Assembly (NCBI GenBank): GCA_026874595.1
Contig: CM049316.1
Location: forward strand, 76,640,676-76,704,675
Direction of reading: 5' to 3'
Length of the DNA: 64,000 bases
Origin: Sipunculus nudus
Lineage: Eukaryota > Annelida > Sipuncula > Golfingiida > Sipunculidae
The translations under genes and the position numbers were made by a program. The notes beneath the pieces are model-generated. The model saw only the letters and a list, made by a program, of their open reading frames with translations. It was not told the origin of the DNA and ran no database searches. Below are positions 12,778 to 24,587 of this stretch, in pieces. Positions within the stretch are counted from its first letter, which is position 1. The number at the start of each line of letters is the position of its first letter.

Positions 12778-13669
12778 TGTTACATGTATCTGTTTTATAG
12801 TGTTACATGTATCTGATTTGTTATGCGTTAGGCGTTGACTTTCTGATTCGTGTAGCACAGGCATAGGGCTTTGCTATGGCGTGTAGACTGTAGAGACACA
12901 GCGCTCGGTGTTATATGTACTGGTTGAACCCTGGCGTGTAAACACAGCGCTCGCTGTCGTGCTAAATTGGAGTTTTCTTGGCTGATCGCGCTCTATGAGG
13001 GCGCGTGTCTTGTTGTGTCCTTTGGGATGTTCGGGAAATAATAGTTTCTAGGCAAGTGTGAAAATTTTATAAATATGGGCTGTGTTTAGAGCTAAGAAGG
13101 AAGGAAAGAGAAATATTCTAGCGGACACAGAAGAGTGTGAGTTAGTTTGTGGACTTTTTCTGATAATTGTAGCAGTTATAGATCTTCTTCAATATTTGAA
13201 ACGGATATTATATAGTCTTCAGTTTGCTTTTAGGATCACTACCAGAATTTCACTTTTGGATTACAACAGATTGATTTTGTGAATGAACTGGACTATTATT
13301 CTCTGAGAAGATTTATGTGAACTGACCATCTGGATTATACATTTTAAAGGACTTATTGTCGCTGTGACAGTGGTGGTATCCAGGTACTGTACACTTTTTT
13401 TATTATACTGTGTAATTGACTAATTGTATTGATTTGCTGTTGTACTGTTGTTATACTGTGAAATTGTATTGATTATGTATATTGAAATGTTAGGGTTGTT
13501 CTAAGAATAAATTATAATAATTTTTTAACAAAAAAAGCACTGACTTCTTTATTCATTCCCCTAGACATTTCACGCTGGCCTAGTGTTACAGAATCTTATT
13601 TTTTTATCTCCATAACAGATTTTGTGCTCGTTACGACTGCGTGATCTGTTGATATTTGGTTCCGTAACA
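12778..13669 (+). mobile_element. Solo LTR with perfect 5-bp target-site duplication
   Basis: The element is 892 bp long, begins TGTTACATG, ends TTCCGTAACA, and is flanked by ATGGA on both sides (12773-12777 and 13670-13674). TG..CA ends plus a 5-bp duplication are the signature of an LTR inserted by a retroviral-type integrase (Gypsy or BEL-like). No internal region or partner LTR exists, so it is a solo LTR left by LTR-LTR recombination. A 15-bp word TGTTACATGTATCTG is tandemly repeated at its 5' end (12778 and 12801). An AATAAA-type signal (GAATAAATTATAAT) lies near 13507, followed by poly-A-rich sequence, consistent with the R region. A diverged second copy lies at 19490-20208. The plus orientation rests on the AATAAA placement. 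Confidence 0.85.
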
Positions 13670-13674
13670 ATGGA

Positions 13675-14908
13675 CAATCTTACAAACATATTATACACGT
13701 CGCTCTCTGATTCGCCAAAGAGAAGAATGATAAACAGGTCCCACGGCAGTAATTTCAGAAGAAATATAAATGTTGGCGACGATTAGAAGTGAACACCATC
13801 GGCCGTCAGGTTCGTTTTTCACACTTATTTCATTTTCCATAAAGGCAGGCATTACAGACTCTGAGCGGCCTTTACGACAAATTTAATTTTGTCTCTGGTC
13901 CTCCGTCCAGGATAAGTATGCGCGACATCTGTCATACATATAAGATGTAATATTCAATATGAAAGACGGATATTTAGTTTAATGCGTCACACTGACATAT
14001 GCAAGTCTGAAAGGACATCAACCAATTACGTACGGTTGTATTAATGGCGGTTCCTGATTCATGTCGTTGAAAAGTCATATTTTATTACTGGAGCGCCAGA
14101 CTTTCCAAATACCAGAGTTAATTAACCGTCGGATTTATAAGCGCCGCTGTAAGCGTAGATTATATAAATCACTCGAACCGTTTAAGATATTAAATTTTCA
14201 GCAAGTAATTAATCAACTACCTAATGTCTTGAGGACATTTGTGAAAGGACACCTTTTATGTTTCATGTATGTACATATTACTTCAGATAAAATTTTTTTA
14301 AAAATGTGAAAATATGCTTCGGAACAGAGTGAACTTTTTTTAAATTGTCTTGAATGATTCTGGATTTATGACAGACAGATATCTCTATACCCCATTTTTT
14401 TATTATGAAGGAGGATACAAAACGACTCTCATCATTAGTTTTCATGAGACTCTTGTGATTTCTATATCATAATAATGAAATCAACAAGAAAATAAAAAGA
14501 TATACAAGCAGAGGCATTATTTTCCTTGACGGCTCTTGTTATAGAGTCCAAGATGAATTATTTTAGTCCAACATTGTTCATTCCTAGCCCCATGACGTGT
14601 TTCAATAAATCGCAGCAACTTATTTTAACATGAGGTGGCTGTAACATACTCACAAAACCTTATATACCTTGGAAAGCTGTGAACAAAATTAATACAGAAT
14701 AACAAAGCAAGATATACATTTTTAACACATTTATTTATACACACAGTGTATTTACTTAATGTTTTTACAAACACGGGCTTATACTTATATAGACATAAGA
14801 ATAACAACATAAAATATACATACTATGATTTTCTTCACGTGATCGCACACACACATATTGTTAAATCCGAAAAATACATGGTGACAATTTACAGCCCTCA
14901 GCTCTGCT
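13675..14908. other. No supported gene
   Basis: AT-rich DNA without recognisable coding, RNA or repeat content. Confidence 0.5.
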
Positions 14909-14911
14909 TAA

Positions 14912-14984
14912 GGGTGCTTTCCATGTACGCGTTTTGCGAGAGTTTGACGCGCGACAGTTTCTGCCGTCACATGGGAAAGCGCCC
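14912..14984. mobile_element. 73-bp PIF/Harbinger-like palindromic MITE
   Basis: The left arm GGGTGCTTTCCATGT is matched in inverted orientation by the right arm, which reads GGGCGCTTTCCCATGT when complemented. Both outer ends abut TAA (14909-14911 and 14985-14987). A 3-bp TWA duplication with G-rich terminal inverted repeats is typical of PIF/Harbinger elements. The interior is CpG-rich (GACGCGCGAC). It is very short even for a MITE, so it may be an internally deleted end pair. The family is inferred from termini only. Confidence 0.5.
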
Positions 14985-15129
14985 TAACTGTGAGAGAGCA
15001 ACCACCTGCAGAAGCATATCTGCCGAGCGGACTCAGGGAACAAAAACATTTATACACATTCATTGAGAAAAAGACATAAGATTTAGTTCATACGCATGGG
15101 CAATTTAGTACGTACATACATATTTCTTT

Positions 15130-15243
15130 GGGCGGATCCAGGATTTAGGAAGAGGAGGGGTTCAACCTAGGAGTAAGGACAAGGCTTACAAAAGGGTCCC
15201 CGGATCAAAAAAATGTGTGTGTGTGGGGGGGGGGGGGGGGGGT
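15130..15243 (+). mobile_element. Possible DNA-transposon end with poly-G tract
   Basis: The segment opens with GGGCGGATCCAGGATTT and runs to a (GT)4 plus about 18 G (15225-15242). A GGGCGGATCCAGG start is common to many invertebrate non-autonomous DNA elements (recalled, not checked). No matching opposite end was found within the next kilobase, so only a fragment is claimed. A loosely similar CAGGGACGGAATT word occurs at 39.61 kb. Confidence 0.3.
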
Positions 15244-15259
15244 ATCCATGCCGCAAATT

Positions 15260-16075
15260 TGGTCTGAAACCCTTATAAATAGATTGCGTTGGCTGGATTC
15301 GCTTCTGTAATTGTGTCCCGGCTTTATCTGGTTTTCAGGTTCTGACATTAGAGAGATCTATTAATTTTTTGGCTTCCGGTACTTAAAGCGAGCGTCAGGC
15401 TATACTGAGAACAGGGGCGTCAATATCGGGGGGAGGATGGGTATATATACCCCATTTTTTATAATGTGGATGTGTTTATAATAAAAATGTCCCATCTTTG
15501 ATAATCACCCCACTCCGAGTCATCCTCCCCCTATTCTTTGAGATAGATATACGCCAGTGACTGTAGAATACTTCAGAATAATGCAGATATAAAATAGAGG
15601 GAGCAGTATTCATAGGGTTAATGAATATAAACAAGCATGCATGTTAATTTTTGCTTAGTTTAGAGCAGCCACTACAACAGTTGAGGGCATTATCGTTGAA
15701 CCAACACGTATTACTAGATTTCTAATGTTGGTCGTCACGTGAACCTTCAGAAGGAGCAAATGTAGTCTCTGTGCACGTGACGTTTTAGTGTGAATTTCTG
15801 TGAGATCGTGAGAAGTTGATATTCAATACTCCATTTAATTTTTTTATGTTTTGTGCATGGTCATTTGCTGTTCAATGTATGTGATGATCTTGTATCGTGA
15901 ATGGCGATACAAATTTCTTTGATGCTAGGGACATTTATTGCGTAGTCGCTGTAAGTTGAGATAAAGACACCGATGTTTGTGATATTACGCGTTGCGAAGT
16001 TACTGTGTTGTCTTTGACGTATGGTAAATCAGATACTCATTAATTTACTTGAGTATCTTTATATGTGATTCCTTA
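15260..16075. other. No supported gene
   Basis: Contains a 14-bp perfect palindrome GGGTATATATACCC near 15450 and a short matching inverted segment around 15430-15535. There is no coding or RNA signal. Confidence 0.45.
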
Positions 16076-16079
16076 TCTC

Positions 16080-16200
16080 AGCAGATACATTTGAAAAAAA
16101 ACTGCCGTGTTGTGCATTCGGTTTGAACCTGAACCTCTCTTGGCTTGAGATCCTACGTCGTACCTGTGAATCAGGACAAGCCAAGATTATTTTCACCTTA
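16080..16200 (-). mobile_element. tRNA-like sequence, possible SINE head or tRNA relic
   Basis: On the minus strand there is a box B-like GGTTCAAACC about 30 bases after a weak box A-like TGATTCACAGG. It is followed by a T8 run (16095-16088 region) that could act as a Pol III terminator. Acceptor-stem pairing is not convincing, so this is probably a decayed tRNA-derived head rather than a tRNA gene. It lies just left of the duplicated block. Confidence 0.3.
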
Positions 16201-17756
16201 TGGGACGAGCAGTTATTGTGAAACACCAGGAGCGGACATTTAGCAGTAAACAAAATACATCATTGTGTCCAGTCAGTGTCGTGTAAAGACTCAAAGAATC
16301 AATGTGGGATTGGAATAAACTGGAGCTGAGCTATGTCATGAGTATATGTTTCTTTAAGGTTTTTGTTTATTTTATTTGCCGGATTTCAGGTTGCCACGTT
16401 TTCTATATCCTGTGTGTTAAAACTCAATGGGTGCAGGAAGGGTTTTCAACAAAAAAGTGACTCGAGCAAAAGATCTGCTATAACAGTGTTCTATGTTAAA
16501 CTGAAGGGAATGAGGATTTATGAGATTTCGATAAACTTATACTACTACGCTCTTCCTCGCATGGTTTCTTGATAATACAGCGTTCTAGAGGGAGCATTTA
16601 AATGTCAGGCATTTTAATATTATTATCATTATTCTAATTAATATCGAAAGATTTAACGTGCCCTGTCACCCCAATATAATAATACAATAAAATTTCTGAT
16701 TCGGAGACGGCTAAAATCAATACACGAATTAACTGGAATGGGTTTTTTTAGGCATTACCAGGCAATGGAATCTGATTACACAACGTTAAAACATAAAACA
16801 TCGACCACGGTGTTTTCTCCATCAGAACGAATAGGCTCAAAAGAAAGATTTTGATGACGTCATCAATTCCAACCACCCGACAAATTCTCAGTCACATGAT
16901 TCTGGATACTTATAATTTCGTTTTTACTTTCTTTTCCTCGTCATAATGGATATTGTTTGGTCAGTAAAAATGTTGCCAATTCCTTCAACAAGAATTCCAT
17001 GCGAGTTTCAGTTTCGGAGATGACATTGAAAACACGAACGTAAAACATACATTAGTATTATATTGCATTACTGCAGGAACACATAAACAAACCTTTATTT
17101 TTCTCCTTTATAGGTTTATCTCAGCTTTTTCCATACCTTCAACTTTACATTATATTATTTTTTTATGGGTGGTTATGGGTTACCGCGGTCCGGGGTGTGT
17201 GGTTATGGGATGCCATCGGTTTTAGCCATTCTAACGCTAAGACCCCTTGCCTAGGTCTTAACCTCAAGAGTGCGCTTTTTCACTCGTAAGGGAATGGATG
17301 CTTTCAATATAGAAATAACCTAATGTTATTGCCTTGTGCAACCGGCTAAATTCTCTGTACACTATGGGGAGCTAAGCAAAACTATTAGTTTGAAAGCTAC
17401 GGGAGGACTGGAAAGAAACAATGATAAGTTAATGACTCTGTCAAGGTAGTTTATATCATAAATAACCATCTGTTCTGTTTATCCTATACTCCGATAGAAC
17501 ATGCATGGATACATGGTTATTATACGGAGTTAACAGAATTTCTGTGTATTCATGTTCTATCTCTGTATAAAAGAACCAGCATGGCTTTTCATGCATCTTC
17601 CTATACATAAGAGTTATTCGACTATTACAATGAAACCATTTAAGAATGATAGATAAGAAGGACGAATCTACAGAAAAAAGTGGCCTTTTTTTCAAATTAT
17701 TTCCTTAAGAGTTATACTTTGGAAACCTCTTGTGACATTTATATTATCTAGCACAC

Positions 17757-17842
17757 TTCTGACCTATTTATTTAACATTACTTTTATCAAGCACAATTCA
17801 TTATCTATCGCAATTCTGACCTATTTATTTAACATTACTAGA
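17757..17842 (+). repeat. Short direct repeat inside copy 1
   Basis: GACCTATTTATTTAACATTAC occurs as near-identical words about 60 bp apart. Copy 2 has a single, slightly changed version near 24110, so this is a local duplication or loss after the large duplication. Confidence 0.6.
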
Positions 17843-18008
17843 AATAACTCGACAAAAAATTCATTCCACATTCCATATTTACCACATTTTCAAAGTGAAC
17901 ATAAATTTGCAATATGTTTGACATAAAGAAATCTCTTAAAATGCTGGAACACTAGGTGTCTATATACAATGACATGTAGTTGTCCTCTCAGACTAAACGG
18001 GTTACATA

Positions 18009-18427
18009 CAGGGCATCCCGATATTAACAATTTATCGGTATATCGCGACACGCCAAATTGCGTATCGCGATATCTTTTTTATATATCATCATTTTCTCAA
18101 ACAGTGTTTATTGTAGTAAATATAAGATTTTTCTGCTTAAAATCTAGACATCAATTTAGATTTGGATTGTGTACACCAACTATCCTTATCTGTGCGAAAT
18201 TACAGCCCAAAATTCTCTTTTATCCAAGTTAGCACATGTAGGACATACTGAAACTGTTTCATAATACCTTTTATGATTTATAAACACGCTCGCCCTTATC
18301 ATATGATAATTGCAAGTATACAAGTGCCACGTTAACGAGATGCATTACTGAGTAATTTTGCCGTATTTCCTGTCTGAAATAAAATGTAGAATGATAATGA
18401 ATTAGAAATAGGCGATACCCGGCCCTA
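18009..18427. mobile_element. hAT-like MITE, copy 1
   Basis: The left end CAGGGCATCCCGATATT is followed by TATCGGTATATCGCG. The right end complements to TAGGGCCGGGTATCGCC. The flanking octamers GTTACATA (18001-18008) and ATTAGATA (18428-18435) agree at six of eight positions, fitting a decayed 8-bp hAT target duplication. CAGGGC starts with ATCG-rich subterminal sequence are common in hAT MITEs. The internal 420 bp has no coding content. It is also present in copy 2, so it predates the duplication. Confidence 0.5.
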
Positions 18428-19064
18428 ATTAGATATTTGTCGAAGCTGCTTGCTCCTGACGCCTCACATGAAAATCACTAGGTAATACATAATTTTCATG
18501 TATCCTCATTTTTTTTAATTTTCCATTGCAAATGTTCTTTATAACTAAATCCTATGCTTTATTCTACATTTATATTTAACTTTTTTTTCAACAAATTTAT
18601 CACACTGAGCCAAACAGATATATGTGTACAATGAGATGATATATATCTTGCCCAAAACTGACAAGTAGTCTTGGGTTTACTCTCTCGAAGCATATATGAC
18701 ATAAAGCCTATCATGTACATCAATATGGATGTTTTATAAATCAAGCTTCCGTTGAACACTTGGACAGCTTTGGTACTTGGAATACTTCATGTATCGGGGT
18801 TTAACGGACACACAACAGCTAGGATTCAACTGAAGAGGGAAAAAGGCAAGGTCAGAGTCAGCATTTTAACATTTCTTATAAATATTATGGAACCCAAGGG
18901 ATATAATCTCGAAGCCAAATACTGGAACACATTTGTGCTTTTGTTTTCGGTAAATAAATGATGTAGCCTTTGTTTACATATATTGATTTTAGTTCATTAT
19001 ATGGGCATCAATTGCAACGACGCCATATTGAAGTTTGGTAACTGGTATAGGAAGGCATGTTTAT

Positions 19065-19066
19065 GT

Positions 19067-19110
<44 letters not shown>
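19065..19110. repeat. (TG)n microsatellite
   Basis: A short (TA)n runs into about 20 TG units. Copy 2 retains a shorter mixed TA/TG tract at 26294-26330. Confidence 0.9.
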
Positions 19111-19113
<3 letters not shown>

Positions 19114-19335
19114 ATGTGAGAGGGGGGATATACCATTATCACAGAGCATACAAAATGTATAGACGAAACCTAATGAACCAATGGAAATACCCATATGATA
19201 GAAAAATAAGCACTTTACTTATGCTAAAAGTGGAACAATGCTCCTTAATAAGTTAATAAGCCATGTATTTTTTTTTATAATAATAAAATCAATGATAAGC
19301 GTATATTTTGCAGTATATCAGTCGTCGTCCTCATC

Positions 19336-20576
19336 CAGTGATATAGTCAAGTCCACATCACCAGAGTCAGAGTCTAGGTCATTCAAGTCAAAGTCAAAGT
19401 CAGAGTCGTTCAAGTCCGAGTCAAAGTCCACCTTCTGCGAATCCAGGTCATTTAGGGGCCGAGTAAAAGTCCGAATCCAATACAAATATTGTTACAGGTA
19501 TCCGTTTTGTTGTGCGCAGAAGTGTTACTTATGTCTGTTGACATTCTGATTCGTGAAGCGCAGGCATAGTTCGTTGCCATGGGAACCTCGCTTGATGGGC
19601 ACTGGCTCGCGTGTGGGGTCTGTAGCGTAGAGACACAGCGTTCTTTGTTCTAGATGTTTCAGGTCTGTTCATGTGCGAGTGTGTTGTTCTTTTGAATTTT
19701 CTATTCCAAAAGTTTTCGGGTGAAAAGCTATAAATTAGGGGTTGTGTTTAGAGCCGGCAGAATGGAAAATATCAGCGAGCACTAAGAGTGATACTTTCTC
19801 ATCAGTTTTGGGACCTTTTCCGATAATTGCAATGGTGTCAGATATTCACCGGATTTTATACAGATTAAATACGGACTGTCTCCAATTTGCCTTTGGGTTA
19901 TAACTATTTACGTGGATTACTTATGTTAAAGGACTCTTGAGCTGTGACATTGATGGTATCCAGAAATCAAAGCCTAGGGTCAGGACACTCTGATACTGTA
20001 CATTTTATTATTATACTGTGTTATTTTATATTTTTAGTGTATTGTAATGTTCGGATTGTTCTACGAATAAATTATGGTTATTTCTAAACAAAAACCCACT
20101 GACTTCTTTCTTAATTCCACTAGACATTTCACGCAGCCTAGTTTGTTTCCGTAACAAAATTTGTGCTGATCACGATTACGTAATTTGTTGTTATTAGGTT
20201 CAGGATCAATATCATTGAAAAAAAACTATTTAAATGGAAATTTCAGATTATCATGTAATTTTTTAAAGGTTAGTTCACGCATAACTATACTGTTATGGTT
20301 AATTACATATTTAGCTCCCGATGTTGAGCAAGGCTTGATATATTTAATGTTATTATTTTTTAATATTCTGTCAGTAGTGTGCAAATGTACGTAAGTCCTT
20401 AAACTTTGTGACAGACTTTATTTTCTATTGGACTTGATACGGACTCAGTCGGATTTCTAGAGGACTTACACCTCCGAGTCCAGGACTCTCGAGTCAAAGT
20501 CCGATACCGAGTTTCTAAATAATAAAACTTGAGTCCGGACTCGAGTCCAAGTCAGGATTCGTGCACTACATCGCTG
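19336..20576. mobile_element. GAGTC-rich inverted-repeat element, copy 1 (interrupted)
   Basis: The left end CAGTGATATAGTCAAGTCC matches the complemented right end CAGCGATGTAGTGCACG. Both subterminal regions are packed with GAGTC/AAGTC words reading inward in opposite orientation (19360-19480 and 20420-20565). Without the LTR inserted at 19490-20208 the element is about 520 bp, close to the 500-bp uninterrupted copy at 26579-27078. CAG..CTG ends suggest a hAT-type non-autonomous element, but no clear 8-bp duplication is visible. No coding content. Confidence 0.55.
19490..20208 (+). mobile_element. Solo LTR, diverged second copy, inserted in copy 1
   Basis: Starts TGTTACAGGTATCC and matches the 12778-13669 LTR along its length, including the CTGATTCGTGAAGCGCAGGCATAG segment (as shorter shared words), GAGACACAGCG, the GAATAAATTATGG polyadenylation region, ACTGACTTCTTTC and CTAGACATTTCACGC. 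The 3' end is worn (GGTTCAGGATCA instead of GGTTCCGTAACA). Target duplication AATAT is seen at 19485-19489 and 20208-20212. The orthologous position in copy 2 (about 26733) reads straight through AAATATTAGTAAAA with no insert, giving an empty-site comparison. Length 719 bp against 892 bp: internal deletions. Confidence 0.85.
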
Positions 20577-21694
20577 ACATCAGAGGAATGTGATGTAATG
20601 GTTAACCTCCAGTGAGAGGATGTATTATCAATGGATTACAGGCAAACAATGACTGACGTAAAGCCCTTGCTGAATGGTTGCTGGTTTGTATGCTGCCTGG
20701 AGAACTGAAGTATAAAAGTAATGAACAGCTTGCGAATCAGCAGGACGTCAATATGTGGGGATGATAAAGACATCCTCGGTGATATCATACTGTAAACCAA
20801 TATTCTATCCACAGAGCAATCTTAATTTTGCTGTTGCATGATTTGATTAATATACATAATTTTTCTTTTACAAAAACCTACATAGTCTTTGTTGATTAAT
20901 ATAAACATGATATAATGACGAATAAGAGCTTTTCCAAATTAATTAGTTTTCGTTGACTACCATTAGCGTTGGTGGAATACGTAAAAACATAAAAGTTATA
21001 CAATTACGACTTATGCGAATATTTGCCTAATAAAAGAAAAAAAATCAATAAACTCTTACTTACCCCAATTACTCAAGGTATTAAGAAAAAAATCAATGAA
21101 ACCATGATGGTAAAGGGAGAAAGGAAGATTACTGGGTCTTCGCAGACTTCAGTGATGAGGGTAACAGTCGTAACAACATGAGATACACGCAATTAAGCTT
21201 TTTTTATTTCTTTTCAAAATGTAACATAGATTAATATTAAAATACTATGACTGATAATAGCCTTATATCATTTTAGACCCGTAGACTTCTCTGCTGGACG
21301 TATTGGATGAATACGCCATAACCAGGTGATAGGAATTATATCATGTTCAAGTCTTCAACGTTCGGGTGCCATATGTTTGGGCAGGATCTCACCCGTAAAT
21401 CATTATCTGTAACAGAAACATCAGAGTGAAACTCTGAGGACCTATAGTGTACCCTTGAGTGCTAGTCTGAGATCGAATCGAGGATGAACGACGTTTTCGT
21501 AACTACCATAAACAGTAAACGTCGCCTCCCTGAAATGTACTGAAGTTATAACGAGGTAAATTCTGTTACCGAAAAAAAACACCATTTTCTAGATCGATTT
21601 TTTAATATCCCAGCCCCAGCCTCAAATTCCTATGCTGTATTTTATGCCTGTACTGTTGTAGACAAAAGAACCATATAAAAGTTCTTTATCCAAA

Positions 21695-21698
<4 letters not shown>

Positions 21699-21766
<68 letters not shown>
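21699..21766. repeat. (TA)n microsatellite
   Basis: About 34 TA units with one TT interruption. The matching position of copy 2 has about 300 bp of unrelated sequence (28490-28795). Confidence 0.9.
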
Positions 21767-21768
<2 letters not shown>

Positions 21769-24587
21769 CTGCTGTTTGACATGAAACATCAGATCTGATA
21801 TGAAAACCATGGCTGTATTCAACTAGAAGGGTACTCAGTGGAGCGCATATCCGAGCTAAGAAAAAACACAATTCCTACTGTATTCCATAAACGGACGAAA
21901 AAAAACATAATTAAACGTGGGTGAAAACATTTCCCCCTTAACGCAGATGAAAGAAGCGCAGCAATATACAGGTTTACTTTGAGGAAGAGACCTATGGCAA
22001 AGATACCCACGCCCTTTTAAACTAAATTTCGATAAAAATTAACCGTCCGTTCGATTTCTCATTCTGACCATTGCCAATCGTTTATTATTATAAAATTCAA
22101 ACTAAATGGAGTTTTCAAGTCAATTAAATACGACAACCTTGAAATAGAGGTACCACAATAAGGCGAGGTACCCGTCTACTCAGTTTAACGATTTGCCAAA
22201 ACGTGAACATGGAGAGCCTCCTGCCCTTTTCATAAAGGTTTACCAATCCCTTGTGTTGATTAACGGAAGACTCAATTTCGCACACTTGAGCGAAATGTCA
22301 AGGGGAAATTCAACGGAATAAATACGTAAAAGTGAGCATAAACCTTGCAGCTTGCGAAATATAACAAGGGAACAGCTGGGCAAATGTCCAAGTGATTATA
22401 ATTAGCAACCAACAGAGTCTGATAGTTCTTTATTTCTGTCCTTCAGGATTTAATTATATATCAGTTGTCTTACGTGTGTGACAGGTCTGGCATTCAGGTG
22501 TTATTCATATTGTGAAACACCAGGAGCGGACATTTAGCAGTAAAAATAAATACATCATTGTGTCCAGTCAGTGTCGTGTAAAGACTCAAAGAATCAGTCA
22601 TATATGTTATACTTTAACATAAAATGGTGAGTAAAAGTAATGTGGGATTGGAATAAACTGGAGCTGAGCTATTTTATGAGTATATGTTTTTTAAGGTCTT
22701 AGTTTATTTTATTTGCCGGATTTCAGGTTACCACGTTTTCTATATTTTGTGTGTTAAAAATCAGTTGGTGCAGGAAGAGTGTTCAACAAAAAAGTGACTC
22801 GAGCAAAAGATCTCCCATAACAGTGTTCTATGTCAAACTGAAGGGAATGAAGATTTATGAGATTTCGATAAACTTATACTTCTACGCTCTTCCTCGCATG
22901 GTTTCTTGATAATACAGCGTTCTAGAGGATGCATTTAAATGTCAGGCATTTTAATATTATTATTATCATTATTCTTATTAATATCGAAAGATTTAACGTG
23001 CCCTGTCGCCCCAATATAATAATACAATAAAATTTCTGATTCGGAGACATCTAAAATCAATACACGAATTAACTGGAATGGTTTTTTTTTAAGCATTACC
23101 AGGCAATGGAATCTGATTACACAACGTTAAAACATGAAACATCGACGACGGTGTTTTCTTGATTAGAACAAATTAGGCTCAAAAGAAAGATTTTGATGAC
23201 GTCATAAATTCCGACCATCCGACAATTTGTGTTCCTATTTCTCAGTCACATTCTGGATACTTATAATTTCTGTTTTACTTTCTTTTCCTCGTCATAATGG
23301 ATATTGTTTGGTCAGTAAAAATGTTGCCAATTCCTTCAACAAGAATTCCATACCAGTTTCAGTTTCGAAGATGACATTGAAAACACGAACGTAAAACATA
23401 CTTTAGTATTATATTGCATTACTGCAGGAACACATTAACAAACCCTTTTCTTCTTTATAGGTGTATCTCAGCTTTTTTTCTATACCTTCAACTTTACATC
23501 ATATTTATTTTTATGGGTGGTTATGGGTTACCGTCTCTCCGGGCTATGTGGTTAAGGAATACCTTCGGTCCATGGTGTGTGGTTATGGGATATCATCGGT
23601 TTTAGCCATTCAAACGCTTAGGCCACTGGCCTAGGTCCTAACCTCAAGAGTGCGCTTCTTCACTCGTGAGTGAATATATGCTTTCCATATAGAAATCATC
23701 TAATGTAATTGGCTCGTGCGACTGGTTTAGTTCTCTTTACACTATTGGGAGCTATGCAAAACTATTAGTTTGAAAGCCACGAGAGGAATAGAAAAAAACA
23801 ATGTGAAGTTTATGACTCTGACAAGGCAGTTTATATCATAAAATAAACACTTAAACTGATTTCTGTTTTACCTGTACTTTGATAAAACATGGATGTATGG
23901 GTGATAGACGGAGTGAACCGACTTTTCTGGGTATTCATGTTCTATCTCTGTATAAGTCGACTATAACGTCGAAACCTATTGAGAAACATAGACAAGAGTG
24001 GCGAATCTACAGACAGCGTGGCCTCTTTTCCAACTATTATTTTTTTTATTATGGCATACTTTTATCAGGAGTTATACTTCTGACTCTTGTATTATCTGGC
24101 ACAATTCTGACTATTTATTTTAACATAATGAGAAATAACTCGGTAACAATTACTCTTATATACCTCCTATATTTATCACATTTCTAAATGTTTCTACAGA
24201 GAGGTTTTTTTGAGGAAATGGACGATTTTTCAAAGTGAAAATAAATATGCAATATTTTAGACCTCAAGAAAATGTGGATGTAAACCTATTCTGACATTTA
24301 GTTGCCCTCTCAGCCGAAAAGAGTTGCGTATAGGGCAGCTCGATATTAGCCATATATCGATATATTGCGCCACACCGAATCGCATATTGCATATATCGAT
24401 ATATTTTTCATATATCAATATTTTCTAAAACTTAACTAAAACAGTATTTATTTTAGTAAATGTAAGATGTTGCTACAATTTTAGACATATCACTGGGGTA
24501 GGATTGTGCACACCATATCCTTATCTGTGCGAAATTACAGTCCAGAATTCTCTTATTGCCAAGTTAGCACATGTAAGACCCACTGAC

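Larger units (their letters stand above)
16214..22508. repeat. Tandem duplication, copy 1 (6.3 kb)
   Basis: Begins at TATTGTGAAACACCAGGAGC, and the same 20-mer restarts at 22509. The two copies are collinear to about 29245, with roughly nine in ten bases matching by eye outside indels. Anchors include GTCGTCGTCCTCA..CCAGTGAT (19321 and 26567), CAGCAGGACGTCAAT (about 20741 and 27240) and GGCGAGGTACCCGTCTACTC (22162 and 28917). Copy 1 alone carries the LTR at 19490-20208 and a long (TA)n at 21.7 kb. No gene is supported in it: the one ORF conserved in both copies (16363-16572) differs mainly at amino-acid-changing positions. Confidence 0.9.

Noticed and set aside
16363-16572. 69-codon ORF kept open in both tandem copies (second copy near 22700-22910)
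   Set aside because: About ten amino-acid-changing differences against about one silent difference by eye: no sign of purifying selection. It is just duplicated non-coding DNA.
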